This document shows, piece after piece, positions 33,469 to 44,591 of a DNA stretch of 64,000 nucleotides. The DNA is from Sophora flavescens (Eukaryota; Streptophyta; Magnoliopsida; Fabales; Fabaceae), in the NCBI GenBank assembly GCA_030762895.1, contig CM061068.1, positions 79,695,228 to 79,759,227 of the forward strand, in the 5' to 3' direction. Both the position numbers and the translations under genes were made by a program. The notes under the pieces were generated by a model, which was not told the origin of the DNA, ran no database searches, and saw only the letters and a program-made list of their open reading frames with translations. How positions within the stretch are numbered: position 1 is the stretch's first letter; every line of letters begins with the position of its first letter.

Positions 33469-34819
33469 TGATGGGCGCGAATCCGCAAGCGTACGGCTTC
33501 ATCGTCAAGTAATAAAAAGATCGAATCCACATGGACCGTGATCTTAAATAACTATCAATTATTAAATCAATTAAACTGGACTAGAAAAGATTTGGAAAAG
33601 ATTTGGAAAAGATTTGGTTTTTAAAAGATTAACTAACAAATCAAATATCTGAAACGCAATCAAACAAAATCGCAATCAAATCAAATATGGGATTTTTCAA
33701 TATCAAAAGAGATTTCCAGGAATTGGGTTACCAACAAGACTGCTCATGCTACTAAATTGGCTACCCTCTTGTTAATAATCAAAATTGCTTTGAAGGCGAA
33801 TTTATCCTAAATAAGTTAATGTTCCCTCTCGGGATACAAGAACCGTTCCCAATTAAACCAACCCCTACTTTCGTGGTAATTGAATTTAAATCGAATCCTT
33901 TAAGCTTTGTGACAACTCAGTGAACCCTCGAAGGGCCGCTTCTAACTCTCGTGATTTAAGTCCTTAGTTTGATTCATATAGATCCGATACCTAAGTTCAC
34001 CGCTAGGTTCCTCTTTAGAGTATCTATGACATGCAAATAAGTGCGCACCAAATTCACAAGTAATTCATGCAATAGGAATTAAATCAAAAGCGAATTGAAA
34101 TTAACAAGAAGTAAAACGTCAATTCATAACATAAAACAAGTCTTGTGCATAACCCCAACTCCTAGAAATAAAAACAACTACTCAAGCATTGCCATGTTCA
34201 TAGCAAGCTTGATTAACAAAAGCATAAAAAAACCTTAGAGAAGAGAAGAAATTGAGAAGAAGAGAAATCCTAATTTTTGCCTAAGGTAGCAGTCCAAAGG
34301 ATCCCTATTTTCGAGCCTTAGAGTCCTATTTATAATGTAGGATAACTTTGGATTAAAGTTGTTACAAAATCAGATCAAATCAGCAATTAAATTTTCAGAT
34401 TTTTCGCGTCATGACCGTGACAGATTCTGTCTTGGAAAACTTGGCATTGGTTGGCCTGTCACGGCTGTGATGGCCATCACGGCCTGCCGTGACAGGTTCT
34501 GACTTTTGTGTACTTTTCTTTTCAGCCTTGCTCGATCATGGCCGTGATGGCTATCACGACTAGGCCGTGATGGCTATCACGACTAGGTGGTGATGAGCTG
34601 TGTTTGGCTCAGTTTTCTTGCTTTTCAAGCTTCGTCTTCATGCAAGCTCCATCATGGTTGATCCTGAACATTTTAATCTTCAATTCCTGCATATAAACAC
34701 CACAAAACCACCTTATCCGTTCCAAGGTAAAGACTAACAAAAATCAAATTAAAAATGCCTAAACCGCATGAAAATGCATGCAATATGATAAAGAATATGA
34801 GGTGAAATCACACTCATCA
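33469..34819 (-). mobile_element. Solo LTR with 5-bp duplication
   Basis: On the minus strand it begins TGATGAGTGTGATTTCACC and ends GCGCCCATCA. It is flanked by GCTAA (33464-33468) and GCTGA (34820-34824), a 5-bp duplication with one change. 4965-5761 is another, truncated copy. It contains CCGTGATGG-type palindromes at 34458-34600. No internal domain remains, so recombination between its LTRs is inferred. Confidence 0.78.
34458..34600. repeat. Cluster of CGTGATGGCYATCACG palindromes
   Basis: GTGATGGCCATCAC and two tandem copies of a 23-bp unit containing GCCGTGATGGCTATCACGA (34540-34585) are near-perfect inverted repeats. A related block is at 47004-47110. Confidence 0.8.
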
Positions 34820-35329
34820 GCTGACGATGGCCTCCCTCCTCTGATTCATGCCGTCAATCACGGCCATGCCTGTGTCCGCAACATTCATCGTACCGGCAGC
34901 TAGCTTCGTCGATCTCTCGCTGATTTTAGGAATGGAGAGATTGTCTGAGACAACAAGGTGGTTTGCATCAGCAATGGTGGGAAGGATTGGGGCCAAAGGG
35001 AGAGTATCAACCTATGAGTTGTCCGATTGCAGCGGTGGAGAAGGTTGAGAGGTTTGGGGTTGGCTTGACAGGATTTGGGCTTGGATGCGTTGAAAGGAGG
35101 TGAGGTAAGAAGCATGGCGAAGATCCTGGATGAGCTTGAATTCGTGGAAGGCAGTGGTAAGGGCAGTGATGGAGTCTAGGAGCTGGGTGAGGTCGGGTGT
35201 TTTGGTATGCAATTTTTTTTGTTTTCGTTTTTGTTGCTTGATTAATGAGGCTGAGTTGCAGGAATGAAAGTACCAATGATAGAAAGTAAAGTTTAGGAGA
35301 AGATATTGAATTCCCAAAGAGGGGAAAGG

Positions 35330-35770
35330 CTTAAGGAGAGAGATTTTTAATCAATTTTCTTGCTTAATTTTGCATTCATCATGTATGCTAAATATAGCAA
35401 AGGGAACACTAACAAACTTCCTATTGATAAAGATCATATGACAAATATCCTCATCTCTAATTTTCTTACATATTTAGAATATTTCAAATTGTAAACTAAT
35501 TATAAGATTATAACTAATAACTAATTATTATTCTAGAATATTCTTAGCTACTATCCCTTGCCTTGTATCATATTGCTCCTTCTGTCCAACTTGGCTAATT
35601 AGGTTGATGTCTCCATTATTTGTAGGTGTATCATATTTGCACGAGCATTTAAAATGAGTGGCGATCCCCCGATAATTGTTCGATTATTGGACAATTCTTA
35701 AATCACGCTTCAATTTCATTGAATGAAAAGCTCTAACAAACTTCATCATGGACCTGGTATCTTTGTGTTA
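35330..35770. other. AT-rich sequence, possible retroelement leader or LTR
   Basis: Read on the minus strand it resembles the end of an LTR and leader (AGTTTGTTAGTGTTCCC, then CTCTCTCCTTAAGCC). No second copy or primer site is recognised. Confidence 0.3.
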
Positions 35771-35782
35771 AAAACAATTACG

Positions 35783-35867
35783 AGCACAACTTTCTCTCTT
35801 AGTAAGAGTCCATGCTCTTTCAAAACACATTGTAGCCATCTCATAGTTATTTTGATGATATAGCTGC
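35783..35867 (-). pseudogene. Exon fragment, TPR-type NTPase (TRANK1-like)
   Basis: After an acceptor-like TTCTTTTGCAG the minus strand reads LYHQNNYEMATMCFERAWTL, about 28 codons, then a degraded donor-like site. The segment YEMATMCFERA is characteristic of a helical repeat region in plant TPR/ankyrin-and-helicase proteins of the TRANK1-like group. Only this exon is visible and the usual GDTYW text after it is changed, so it is a captured or decayed piece of a host gene. Naming is from memory of the family, not from a search. Confidence 0.45.
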
Positions 35868-35869
35868 AA

Positions 35870-36210
35870 AAGAACATTCAAAACTCAAAATGATGTGAAA
35901 TCATTCGAGTTCGAGACATAGCGCATAAAAAAAAACTTCGAACGAATACATAAATAATACAACCTATACATACATTCATACTTATATCCATGCATCCATA
36001 CATACCAAAATAATTACATCACAGTTTTTGTTCTTCCCAAGGGATGTACATCAATTAGAGTCATTAGTACTTGTGGGAAATATATACATAATACATACCA
36101 TATTAACATAAGAGGGTTAAGTGGAGAACCAGTGTTAAAAAAAAAACATGGTTCTCATAAGCCTGATATACAGTAAGTATAGGTTGACACTACCCCTAAA
36201 ATACAAAAAA
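35870..36210. repeat. Left part of an older gypsy LTR
   Basis: 36150-36205 aligns with 13885-13950 (CATGGYTCTCA, then CACTACCCCWAAAAT), and the alignment resumes at 39731. The left limit is unclear. Confidence 0.45.
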
Positions 36211-39200
36211 TGTGACACCCTAACTCGGGTCATCACATGGTTACCCGTTTGCGGAAATAAAACTTAATTTGCTGGTTGCTTTCGGAAAATAATGTTTTCT
36301 CAACGTTTATCTTTTCAAAATATGGTGATAAAAATTTTTCTTCTTTTTAACCTCATAACAATAACAACGTAACCAAATCACATTTAAATACATAATGTAT
36401 ATAAGTCATACAACTATACTGCCTCATATGTTTCCACACCTAGATCATTATCAGATTAGTTTATTCTCAAAACAATACCTAAGCTGGTCGTAACTAACAG
36501 ATGCCACAACCGATAGAAGCAGCAACAGCATGCCCCGAACTAGATAGCCTTCTTCTTCTTGTAGAGATCATACTCCTCGTGCGGCTCTGATATGTTTGTA
36601 AGGGTGAGACGCCAATATATGAATTTAACACAATAACTAAATACGCGACACAAAAGAAGGCACATACACATATACATGTTTATAACAACATAAGCATCCA
36701 TATTATAGCATATAGTTTATCAATGGGTTTCACACCCCAAACATCAACGTTGGAAAACTATGCACGAACACTTCAATACATCATCTAAACATTCACACCT
36801 AATCTCCGGAGATCTCCAACGTCATTTAAAATGAGCTGATAAAGCTTTATTGCCAAAAGAGGCACGTCGATTTTACCATAGCCCACTGTCCGGCACAGTG
36901 AGAATGTCGATTTATGGTTTTTCATTGTACGTCGATTGCCCAAAGGCACAATGAATACGTCGATTACATGAATATCATAAAGATACCATGATTAACAAAT
37001 ACGTCGAGACATAAATATCATTAAGATATCATGATTAACCTCGTAGGCATGTCTGTCAAAATATGCATGTAAAACACTTTGTTCTTATCATTTTTCTTTG
37101 TGTTCAATCTTTCCTTTGCCGAAGCTCAAAGCTTGTGACCAACTTAGTTTTAACATTTTAAAACTTTCATTAATAACACAGGACCTCACAGTCCGAGTGC
37201 TCAATCACGACACCTCTTGACCGATGCACCAGTCATAGGTTCGTGGTAATAGAAAACATCATTAATCTTTTATCGTCGTTTATTACGTCGTGAAGTAGGC
37301 ACACTATCTACTAAACACCAAGTCTATAACGTCATAAGAACACTAGCACCCCGACATCTCGGTTACTAAGTTCCATATCGTCATTTACGTCATTTTTCGT
37401 TTGTGAAAAACAAATCCAAAATAAGATCTCTGCAACTTATCCAAGTTTCCGGAAACACGTCATTGAGTAAAACTCATTTACAGAAAATCCTTTCTATTTG
37501 AAATTCGTTTGTAAAACGTCAAATCATAGAAAATCTATTTTCCTTTGGAAACTCATTTTCCCCAAAATAACGTCAAATCATCAAGAACTCTTTTACTAAA
37601 ACTTCAACTCTAAAAAAAAAGAATAAATCAATTGAGATTAAATCTCTTTTCAAAATAAGTACTGCTATTTTTAAACTCCCCACCGTAAATAATTTCGAAA
37701 CTTGCCGTCATTTAGCATTTTCAAAGAAAACGTTTTTAAGTCAAACTTTGACCTTTCTTTTAAAATAATTTTCTTATATAACAAATAAGGTATCTTCGAA
37801 TATTAATTTCACAAAATAACTTTTTATAATATTACGGAATTTCTTACGTAAAAATTAGCAGTAGTAAAATATTTTCACAGTTGCGCACTCTCTGTGACCC
37901 ACAGTTCACTGTTTCATTAATAAATCATTAAAATAATAATATTTCTCAAAACTCATTATTTTTCCAAAACAATATTTTCCACCACTATTATATTCCAACA
38001 TTTCCCATAAAATATTGAATATAATTTACACAGCTTATTAAAGCTTTTATCTGATTAATCGGTTGTGCACTGACCACTGCCAGACTTCTCAAACAACATT
38101 CAACAACATCATCAGAATTATATCACCAGGCAAATCATGCATCATAGCAATATAATATACAACTGCAAATAATTAAATAAATTAAAAGCAGATCAATCAC
38201 CGATACACAGATAAGCAACACAACATAAACAATTAACCACAACCACATATAAATTATACAAACTACACTAAAAGCAAATGGTTATGGAGAAAAATCCATC
38301 AGGTAAGCTCCCCTTACCTCTCGAAGAACTTAGCTTCCGATTTAAAACATTGTCGTGAATCCGGAAACCGTCAACGCACGTATACGATAATCTAGCTTAT
38401 CCTTCATTAAACATAACACTCAATCAACAAACAAACAACTAAATCAAGCCTAAAATCCTACATGTTGGTTTCGGCCAAGGGATGACTTTGGGGTTAGAAA
38501 TATCTAAAATTTCTAAACTCTTGGATTAATGATTCCTAGTTACTTAAAACCCTAAATCAATGATCATTGTACAAAGATTGAAATTAAATCTTCCAATCCT
38601 CAAACAATTAAATTTCATCCATGAAAACTAAATTAGCTTAGAGACCTTGATTCATTTCAAACAACATAGATCAAATACCTACATAACTTGTAAGATTGGA
38701 TCATGTAAAGAAAATGAAAAAAATCCCCCCCCCCCCCCCCCCAGACATAGGTTCGGCCTCTTTAGGTTAACTAGGCACGAAAAAAAAAAAATTATGCACA
38801 CTCTTGGATCTTGAATATAGAGAGGATAATAGGATCATAGAAATTGGTTTCACATTTTTAGGATTTTTCTATGATTTATTATGATTTTTCAAAGTTTTAG
38901 ATCTAGAAATTGGAAAAGATGATTAAGGCTTTAAATCACGAAAGTAAATGAAGAACATGATGCTAAACAAGGAAGATGAGTAAGGTTTACCTCTTGGAAT
39001 CAAGAAATGGGCAAGAAATCTCCTACTTCCTTCACAAATCAAGCCTAGGTTTCTTAGTGTTTCAATGGTGAAAATGAGCAAAGTATGGATGAAGAAGATG
39101 ACTTAGGCTTTTATAGAAGTGGGAATGGACTCTTGGCTGGTTTGGGCCGTGGGGAAGCAAGGGGTTTTGTGTCCAAAACACAAAAATTCAAGGGTAATTT

Positions 39201-39730
39201 AGTAATCTAGTACAATGGCAAACTTGTGAATAAAACCAACATTAAGTGTATTTTAGTCTTTTCCTCCTAAAAACCATCATGACAATGAGGAGTCATCCCA
39301 TGACCCACCCCTTGTGACTCATCATGATTTGACATCCTATTTATCCGTTAGCAGGTCCCGCAAATCCCGTTTTCAGCTCCGTGTTTACCCGATTTCGTAT
39401 AACGCCCGCATAATATATATTATTTCACTTTTTAAGTGAAAAATTTTAAAAATATCCAAAGAAGTTGGAAACTTCATAAAAACCTGAAGTGTTTCGTTCA
39501 CGAGTCAAAATAAGGTCATTTGAGCAGTATAATTATACTGTCAGTGAAATTCACAGACCGGGTTTCACCTGACTTTTCAACCTAAATTTTAACCGTAACT
39601 CTCTACCGTCAATTAGAGTATAACTATGGTTTTGGAATAATTAAAATAATTTTCTAAGTCTTAGATAAAAATATAAACGTAATTATATAAATTTCTAATA
39701 TTAGAAAACAGAAAAACTCGGGGTGTTACA
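36211..39730 (-). mobile_element. Solo gypsy LTR nested in an older LTR
   Basis: Its ends are TGTGACACCC and GGGTGTTACA, 3520 bp, flanked by AAAAA at 36206-36210 and 39731-39735. It resembles the 21.2- and 27.2-kb LTRs along its length (shared GCACTGACCACTG block near 38070, and CCTCATATGTTTCCACACC). No internal region is present. Poly-C (38725-38742) is inside. It has the short vestige of the acidic ORF seen in the non-autonomous family, not the full ORF. Confidence 0.9.
38725..38742. repeat. Poly-C tract
   Basis: 18 consecutive C within the solo LTR. Confidence 0.95.
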
Positions 39731-39735
39731 AAAAA

Positions 39736-41100
39736 CGTTGATGCTGGTCAAACTTGTGGAATCCGTTAGAGAGACCTCCATGGTCACCTCTAACTGAAGA
39801 AGAATCAGGCAACCCTACTCCATCATCCATCTCAACAACGGGACCTACAACCTCATCATCTATAGGGTTAGACTCTAACTCCTCCTCATCATCCTCTACT
39901 GGGTCTTCTTCAATAGGATCGTCCTCCTCACAATCTTCTTCAATCATAATCTCATTGTTGTTTTCTCCTCCCACTACGACTATAGGTGCAGGTAACTCTG
40001 GTACAGGGGAGGCAGGTCCAGATCCAGGTATTACTTGCAGAGGTGGATGTTGGTGATGAGTGTTCCCAGTCTCCAGCAAAGTCCTCAAAAGAAGCCACAT
40101 CGGGGTAATGGCACTTCTAGCGTCTTCAAACTATGCGCATACTGTGTTGCTCCCTCTTCACTTCCTTTTGTTGTCAGCAGTGGCCTGGTGTATCTGGCGC
40201 TCCTGGCTCCCGTGTGAATTTCCTAAGCACCTTCATCTTCTCTCTTTTCAAACGCGAGGCCCAGAAACCCCGAGTAAGTCAGGTGATGCATCGGATCCAT
40301 CTATATACCCATAATAATGAACCATAAAAGCAAAACACCAAAACAAGGAAAAATAATGCAATATACCTTATAGCTATAACACAGGGATTCATTCCCGACA
40401 ATCGAATGCAATGTTTTTTTTTTTTGTGAAAACTGATGTCACTTCAATCTTTTCTATCTAACTCATAATTCTCCAGAGATCCAAACTTCCCTTCGCCGAG
40501 CATGATAGGATCACGATAATGCCTATAACACAATTGTTTCGTGTTGGATTGTCCACTCGTGGGTCCAAATCCTCAATTGTTCTAGGGTATCGCATCTCAC
40601 CTAAATAATACAGAATAGTTCCTGATTGAGTACATTTCGAGCAGGGTAGCCGATTTCCGCGACAAGGGGTTGCAATGCCCCAAGCATTTCGTGGTGTTTC
40701 GAACCCGAATGTCCCTGAAGACCCAAAAACTAAAGAAGTTGTCTTTGGTCCGTAACTATTCAGTTTGTCAGTTCACCCTTTGTGAAACTGTAACTCGATA
40801 CACAATGGCACGTCTGCCACAATGGCATAAAAGCCAGACTATGCATGTAAAACAAGTGTTTTCATTTTCATTTTCTTTTTCGCATTGTTCTTTCCTCGTC
40901 AAGGCTTATGCTCTCGACTACTTTTAATCAAGTATTAAATTAAACTTTACTACTCATAGGATTTTATCAATAAAATCCATGATTCACAATCTCCTTCACA
41001 ACCGAACACTAGTCCGACGTCTCGAAAATCTAGGTTTTATTTTTTCTCGAAACTCGAATATGAACTCTAACTCGTCAATCCGGAACACTAGGTCCTTTCC
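39736..41100 (-). repeat. Right part of the older gypsy LTR
   Basis: It resumes the LTR interrupted at 36210 and contains the acidic ORF (39740-40320) and the conserved GGCACGTCTGCC plus ATGCATGTAAAACA module (40807-40853). It runs into the assembly gap, so its end is unknown. Confidence 0.7.
39740..40320 (-). pseudogene. LTR-encoded acidic protein ORF, second copy
   Basis: Reading from an ATG near 40300, the frame starts MDPMHHLTYSG and later reads LPRCGF. In a neighbouring frame 40100-39726 gives MWLLLRTLLETGNTHHQHPP, then a Pro-rich part and a very acidic stretch (EDDPIEEDPVEDDEEELESN), ending GGLSNGFH. The same order (MDP start, SLP-MWLL, Pro-rich, acidic, DPGGLSNGYH-like end) is found at 13964-14449. 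Several frame breaks are present and the solo LTR lies at its 3' edge. Function unknown. Confidence 0.5.
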
Positions 41101-41600
41101 NNNNNNNNNNNNNNNNNNNNNNNNNNNNNNNNNNNNNNNNNNNNNNNNNNNNNNNNNNNNNNNNNNNNNNNNNNNNNNNNNNNNNNNNNNNNNNNNNNNN
41201 NNNNNNNNNNNNNNNNNNNNNNNNNNNNNNNNNNNNNNNNNNNNNNNNNNNNNNNNNNNNNNNNNNNNNNNNNNNNNNNNNNNNNNNNNNNNNNNNNNNN
41301 NNNNNNNNNNNNNNNNNNNNNNNNNNNNNNNNNNNNNNNNNNNNNNNNNNNNNNNNNNNNNNNNNNNNNNNNNNNNNNNNNNNNNNNNNNNNNNNNNNNN
41401 NNNNNNNNNNNNNNNNNNNNNNNNNNNNNNNNNNNNNNNNNNNNNNNNNNNNNNNNNNNNNNNNNNNNNNNNNNNNNNNNNNNNNNNNNNNNNNNNNNNN
41501 NNNNNNNNNNNNNNNNNNNNNNNNNNNNNNNNNNNNNNNNNNNNNNNNNNNNNNNNNNNNNNNNNNNNNNNNNNNNNNNNNNNNNNNNNNNNNNNNNNNN
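41101..41600. other. Assembly gap (500 N)
   Basis: Exactly 500 N; the length is a placeholder, so linkage across it is uncertain. Confidence 1.
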
Positions 41601-42770
41601 TGTCAGATTTATTTATTTTATATCCATTAGCTAGCATAACTTGATCAAACTTTTGATCCCATCGCTTAGGATCTTATTCTAGTCCATATAATGACTTATT
41701 CAATTTACACACTTTCTTTTCCTGACCATTAATCACAAACCCTTCAGGTTGTCTCATATACACCTCTTCATCTATTTCCTCATTTAGGAACACCACATCC
41801 ATTTGATGGATGACAAACTTATAGATGGATCCAAGTGCCAATAACACTCTAATTGAGACAATTCTTGCCACCGGTGCATATGTATATAGTCAATGCCCTT
41901 TTTTGTGTAAATCCCTTAGCAACTAATCTTGCCTTAAACGTATCAATAGTTCCACCTACCTTCATTTTCCTTTTGAAAATCCATTTACAACCTATGGGTT
42001 TGGAACCAGATGGGAGGTCTACTAGTTTCCATCTTTTATTCTCCAATATTGAGTCCATTTCCTCTTGTATAGCTTTCATCCAGGAAGCGGGATCTTGAGA
42101 CTTATTGCCTCTTTAAATGTGTTTGGATCACTTTCTGTATTCTAACAGATTGGCCTATAACTGTCTATGGACTCTCTTATTCCTTCAACAAGGAACATGA
42201 AAAACCTTGGTCTATAAGTTTTCTCTTTTCTAGCTCTCTGACTTCTCTTAAGCTATAAACCCACCAAAGTATCTTTATTAGATACATTGTTTTTCGGATC
42301 ATGTGCATTACTATGAACATTATCCTTGTGACTTAGAATTGAGTTAAACCTATCTTCTTGAATAATTACACCTCTAGACTTAATCGCTATATTTACAGGA
42401 TATGAGTCATTAGATTCCATAACCACGAATCTATATGCTTTGCTATTTTTAGCATAGTCCAAGAAGACACATTCAATTCCCCTTTCACCTAATTTCTTTC
42501 TTTTGGTTGAAGAACTTTTACTATTGTCCTACAATCTCAAATTTGAAAATTTTGAGAATGAGTTTTCTATTTCAAGAGCTCATATGGGGATATCTTGTTC
42601 CTTTGTTTGGAACTATAACTAACTAACAAGCCATCAACATGGCTTCTCCCCCATATCATTTTGCTAGACCATAATAGGATAACATGACATTTGCCATTTC
42701 TTCTAATATCCTACGTTTTCTTTCATCTATACTTTTGTTGTGGGGAATAATGTTCAATTGTTTAATCAAC
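41601..42770 (-). pseudogene. Copia pol remnant (integrase end and RT start)
   Basis: Minus strand: an integrase C-terminal part near 42770-42480 (PHNKSIDERKRRI, LDYAKNSKAYRFVV), then the RT start: WKLVDLPSGSKPIGCKWIFK, FKARLVAKGFTQK, and QMDVVFLNEEIDEEVYMRQP with PEGF, ending KSLYGLE at about 41674. These are standard Copia pol segments in the right order. Multiple frameshifts and stops are present, and the gap removes the rest. It is not functional. It may belong to the same element as the gag start at 51728. Confidence 0.85.
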
Positions 42771-43082
42771 TATTCTAGTAGAGTCAAAGTAACTAGGGTT
42801 ATAGAATTATCCTATTCTTATAACTCCCAAAGCATTTATTTAATAAATATCTTATAACAAACAACTTCAATTTATCTTCACTATATAATGATATATATAT
42901 ATATATATATAAGCATCAAATTTTTATGGGTAATTGAAAGTACTCTTATAATCTAACATTTATTTCCTTTACCTTGTTGACTAATACAGTCATGATACAA
43001 ATATTAAATGAGTTCAACATTCAAAACATACTAGAGATAAATACATTTTAATGACATATTATTAACAAACACCAATATTGGC
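42771..43082. other. AT-rich spacer with (AT)n
   Basis: It contains an AT microsatellite at 42890-42912. No gene seen. Confidence 0.4.
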
Positions 43083-43300
43083 CTGATGGTAAGTCTGCTT
43101 GCACCTACGATTAATGGTCGAGTTCGAATCCCAACAGTTGTAACTTTTCACATGCGATTTTGTTTAAAAATTTTGAAAATTGGTTCAAAACTACTTGAAA
43201 TCGAACCCACGACCTAACCATGTATGTTGATGTAATCTTGTAGCGTCACTTCTAATTAAACCAGAAACATTTGGATACACCACAACTGCTCCCAACTGAG
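43083..43300 (+). mobile_element. Possible tRNA-derived SINE
   Basis: An A-box-like TGGCCTGATGGTAAGTCTGC and a B-box-like GAGTTCGAATCCCAAC lie 40 bp apart at the start. A second inverted GAAATCGAACCCACGACC follows. The 3' limit is unclear. Confidence 0.4.
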
Positions 43301-43700
43301 TCAATCGGGCCCACTTTCAGAAAACTGGGTTTACATGATTCACTACCATTTTTGCCATTTTTACAAACTTATTAACCTAGAGTTATATTTTACTGTCTCT
43401 GTCTTGGATTCATGTTCAAAACATATTCTTTGATAAATCTAAATAATTATCACAATAGAAAACTAACAAAACAATGATAAAAAATCATTAAGGTTTTCTA
43501 TAAATTTAATTGATGAACATCTATGTCCATTATGACAACTTTAGAACAGTATCAAAAATCACATCCAAATATTTCTAATTTCTACAAAATCAAGAACAAT
43601 TCCATCTTATATTCATACAATCATGCACTTCATAATATTAGATTTTGTACTCTAAATATAATTTGTTGTTACATGGATCAAATCCATTCATGCATGCACA
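43301..43700. other. AT-rich spacer
   Basis: No gene or repeat recognised. Confidence 0.4.
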
Positions 43701-43737
43701 TGACACTAGTGGAAAATATACATTAGACAGTAAAGGT

Positions 43738-44010
43738 TTACGTCAGTTAACCAAAAGCTAGACGTTAAAAAGGGGGCGGTGGCAATTTTGTAAATATCAG
43801 ACTTCATTAATTCAATTTTAACGTCAGTTGTTTTAAGGACTGACGTTAAAAGTGAAGTGACTCACTTTTAACGTCAGTTCAATAAACAACTGACGTTAAC
43901 AGTGAACATTTTAACGTCAGTTCTTTATCGAACTGACGTTAAAAGTGAGTCACTTCACTTTTAACGTCAGTCCTTACATCAACAGACGTTAAAGGTTATT
44001 TTAATAATTT
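43738..44010. repeat. Left subterminal repeats of the CACTA element
   Basis: About ten copies of AACGTCAGTT in both directions, arranged as hairpin pairs (for example TTTAACGTCAGTT facing AACTGACGTTAAA). These are the expected binding sites for the TNPA-type protein. The motif also contains the TGACGT core used by plant bZIP factors. Confidence 0.85.
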
Positions 44011-44591
44011 TTTTATCTAGTATACGTACCCTTCCGCATTGCCTTCCTCAAAGTTTCAGTTTCACAATTGCTTTGATGTTTTGTGTTTCTGTTTTGAAAA
44101 CTAAAATATATGTGCGAAGTATAAGTTGAATCAATAACCCAAACCGGATCTCATTCATGAAGTGTAATACAGACTGATACAGAAGATTGAAAGGGTTTAA
44201 AATCCTATAAAAAGTTACATTGAAAGGGTTTAAAATCCTAAACATTAAAGCTACATCCCATCAGAGATTTTTATGAAATATGCCAAAGGGAAAACTATAC
44301 TCCGAAGGGTGCACTCGATCTGTTTTAGCAATGTTCTTGGAACAGTCACTTGCATCCTTTAAGACCTCAGAAAACTGGGGGGCATGAGAGAGCTCAAGAG
44401 AGGCAAAAACAGGTGCACTAGATCTGTTTCAAGCAAAGGCAGTGGTTCTAGAGACTTTCATGACGGTCACTTGCTGCCAAAGCTGAGGTTTTGGAACTGT
44501 GACGCCCGAGCACCCGATTTGCCCTCCAGCAGCTGATTCTCCGGAAGGATGATAAGGTGAGCAACTCACATTACGTGATTTACACAAGCTT

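Larger units (their letters stand above)
33113..35330 (-). pseudogene. Retroelement gag-like frame interrupted by a solo LTR
   Basis: On the minus strand a frame from 35317 reads QLLDSITALTTAFHEFKL and SYLTSFQRIQAQILSS, then Ser/Pro/Thr-rich sequence. After one TAG (35012-35014) it runs to NQRREAIVS at the solo LTR edge. If the LTR and one copy of its target duplication are ignored, the same frame continues with a second TAG to 33113, ending SIIGRQPNVPIF. The helix-rich start and low-complexity middle resemble plant gypsy gag N-termini, and the sequence upstream (35330-35620) looks like a retroelement leader. I do not recognise the C-terminal half. Confidence 0.45.

Noticed and set aside
34458..34600. 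Palindromes as bacterial-type operators
   Set aside because: The setting is a plant solo LTR; nothing suggests a prokaryotic regulator.
39754..40056. Ser-rich plus-strand frame
   Set aside because: Antisense of the acidic ORF: Glu/Asp codons read backwards give Ser runs. The same applies at 13977-14198.
40979..41644. Frames spanning the 41-kb gap
   Set aside because: Most of their length is N; only short ends are real sequence.
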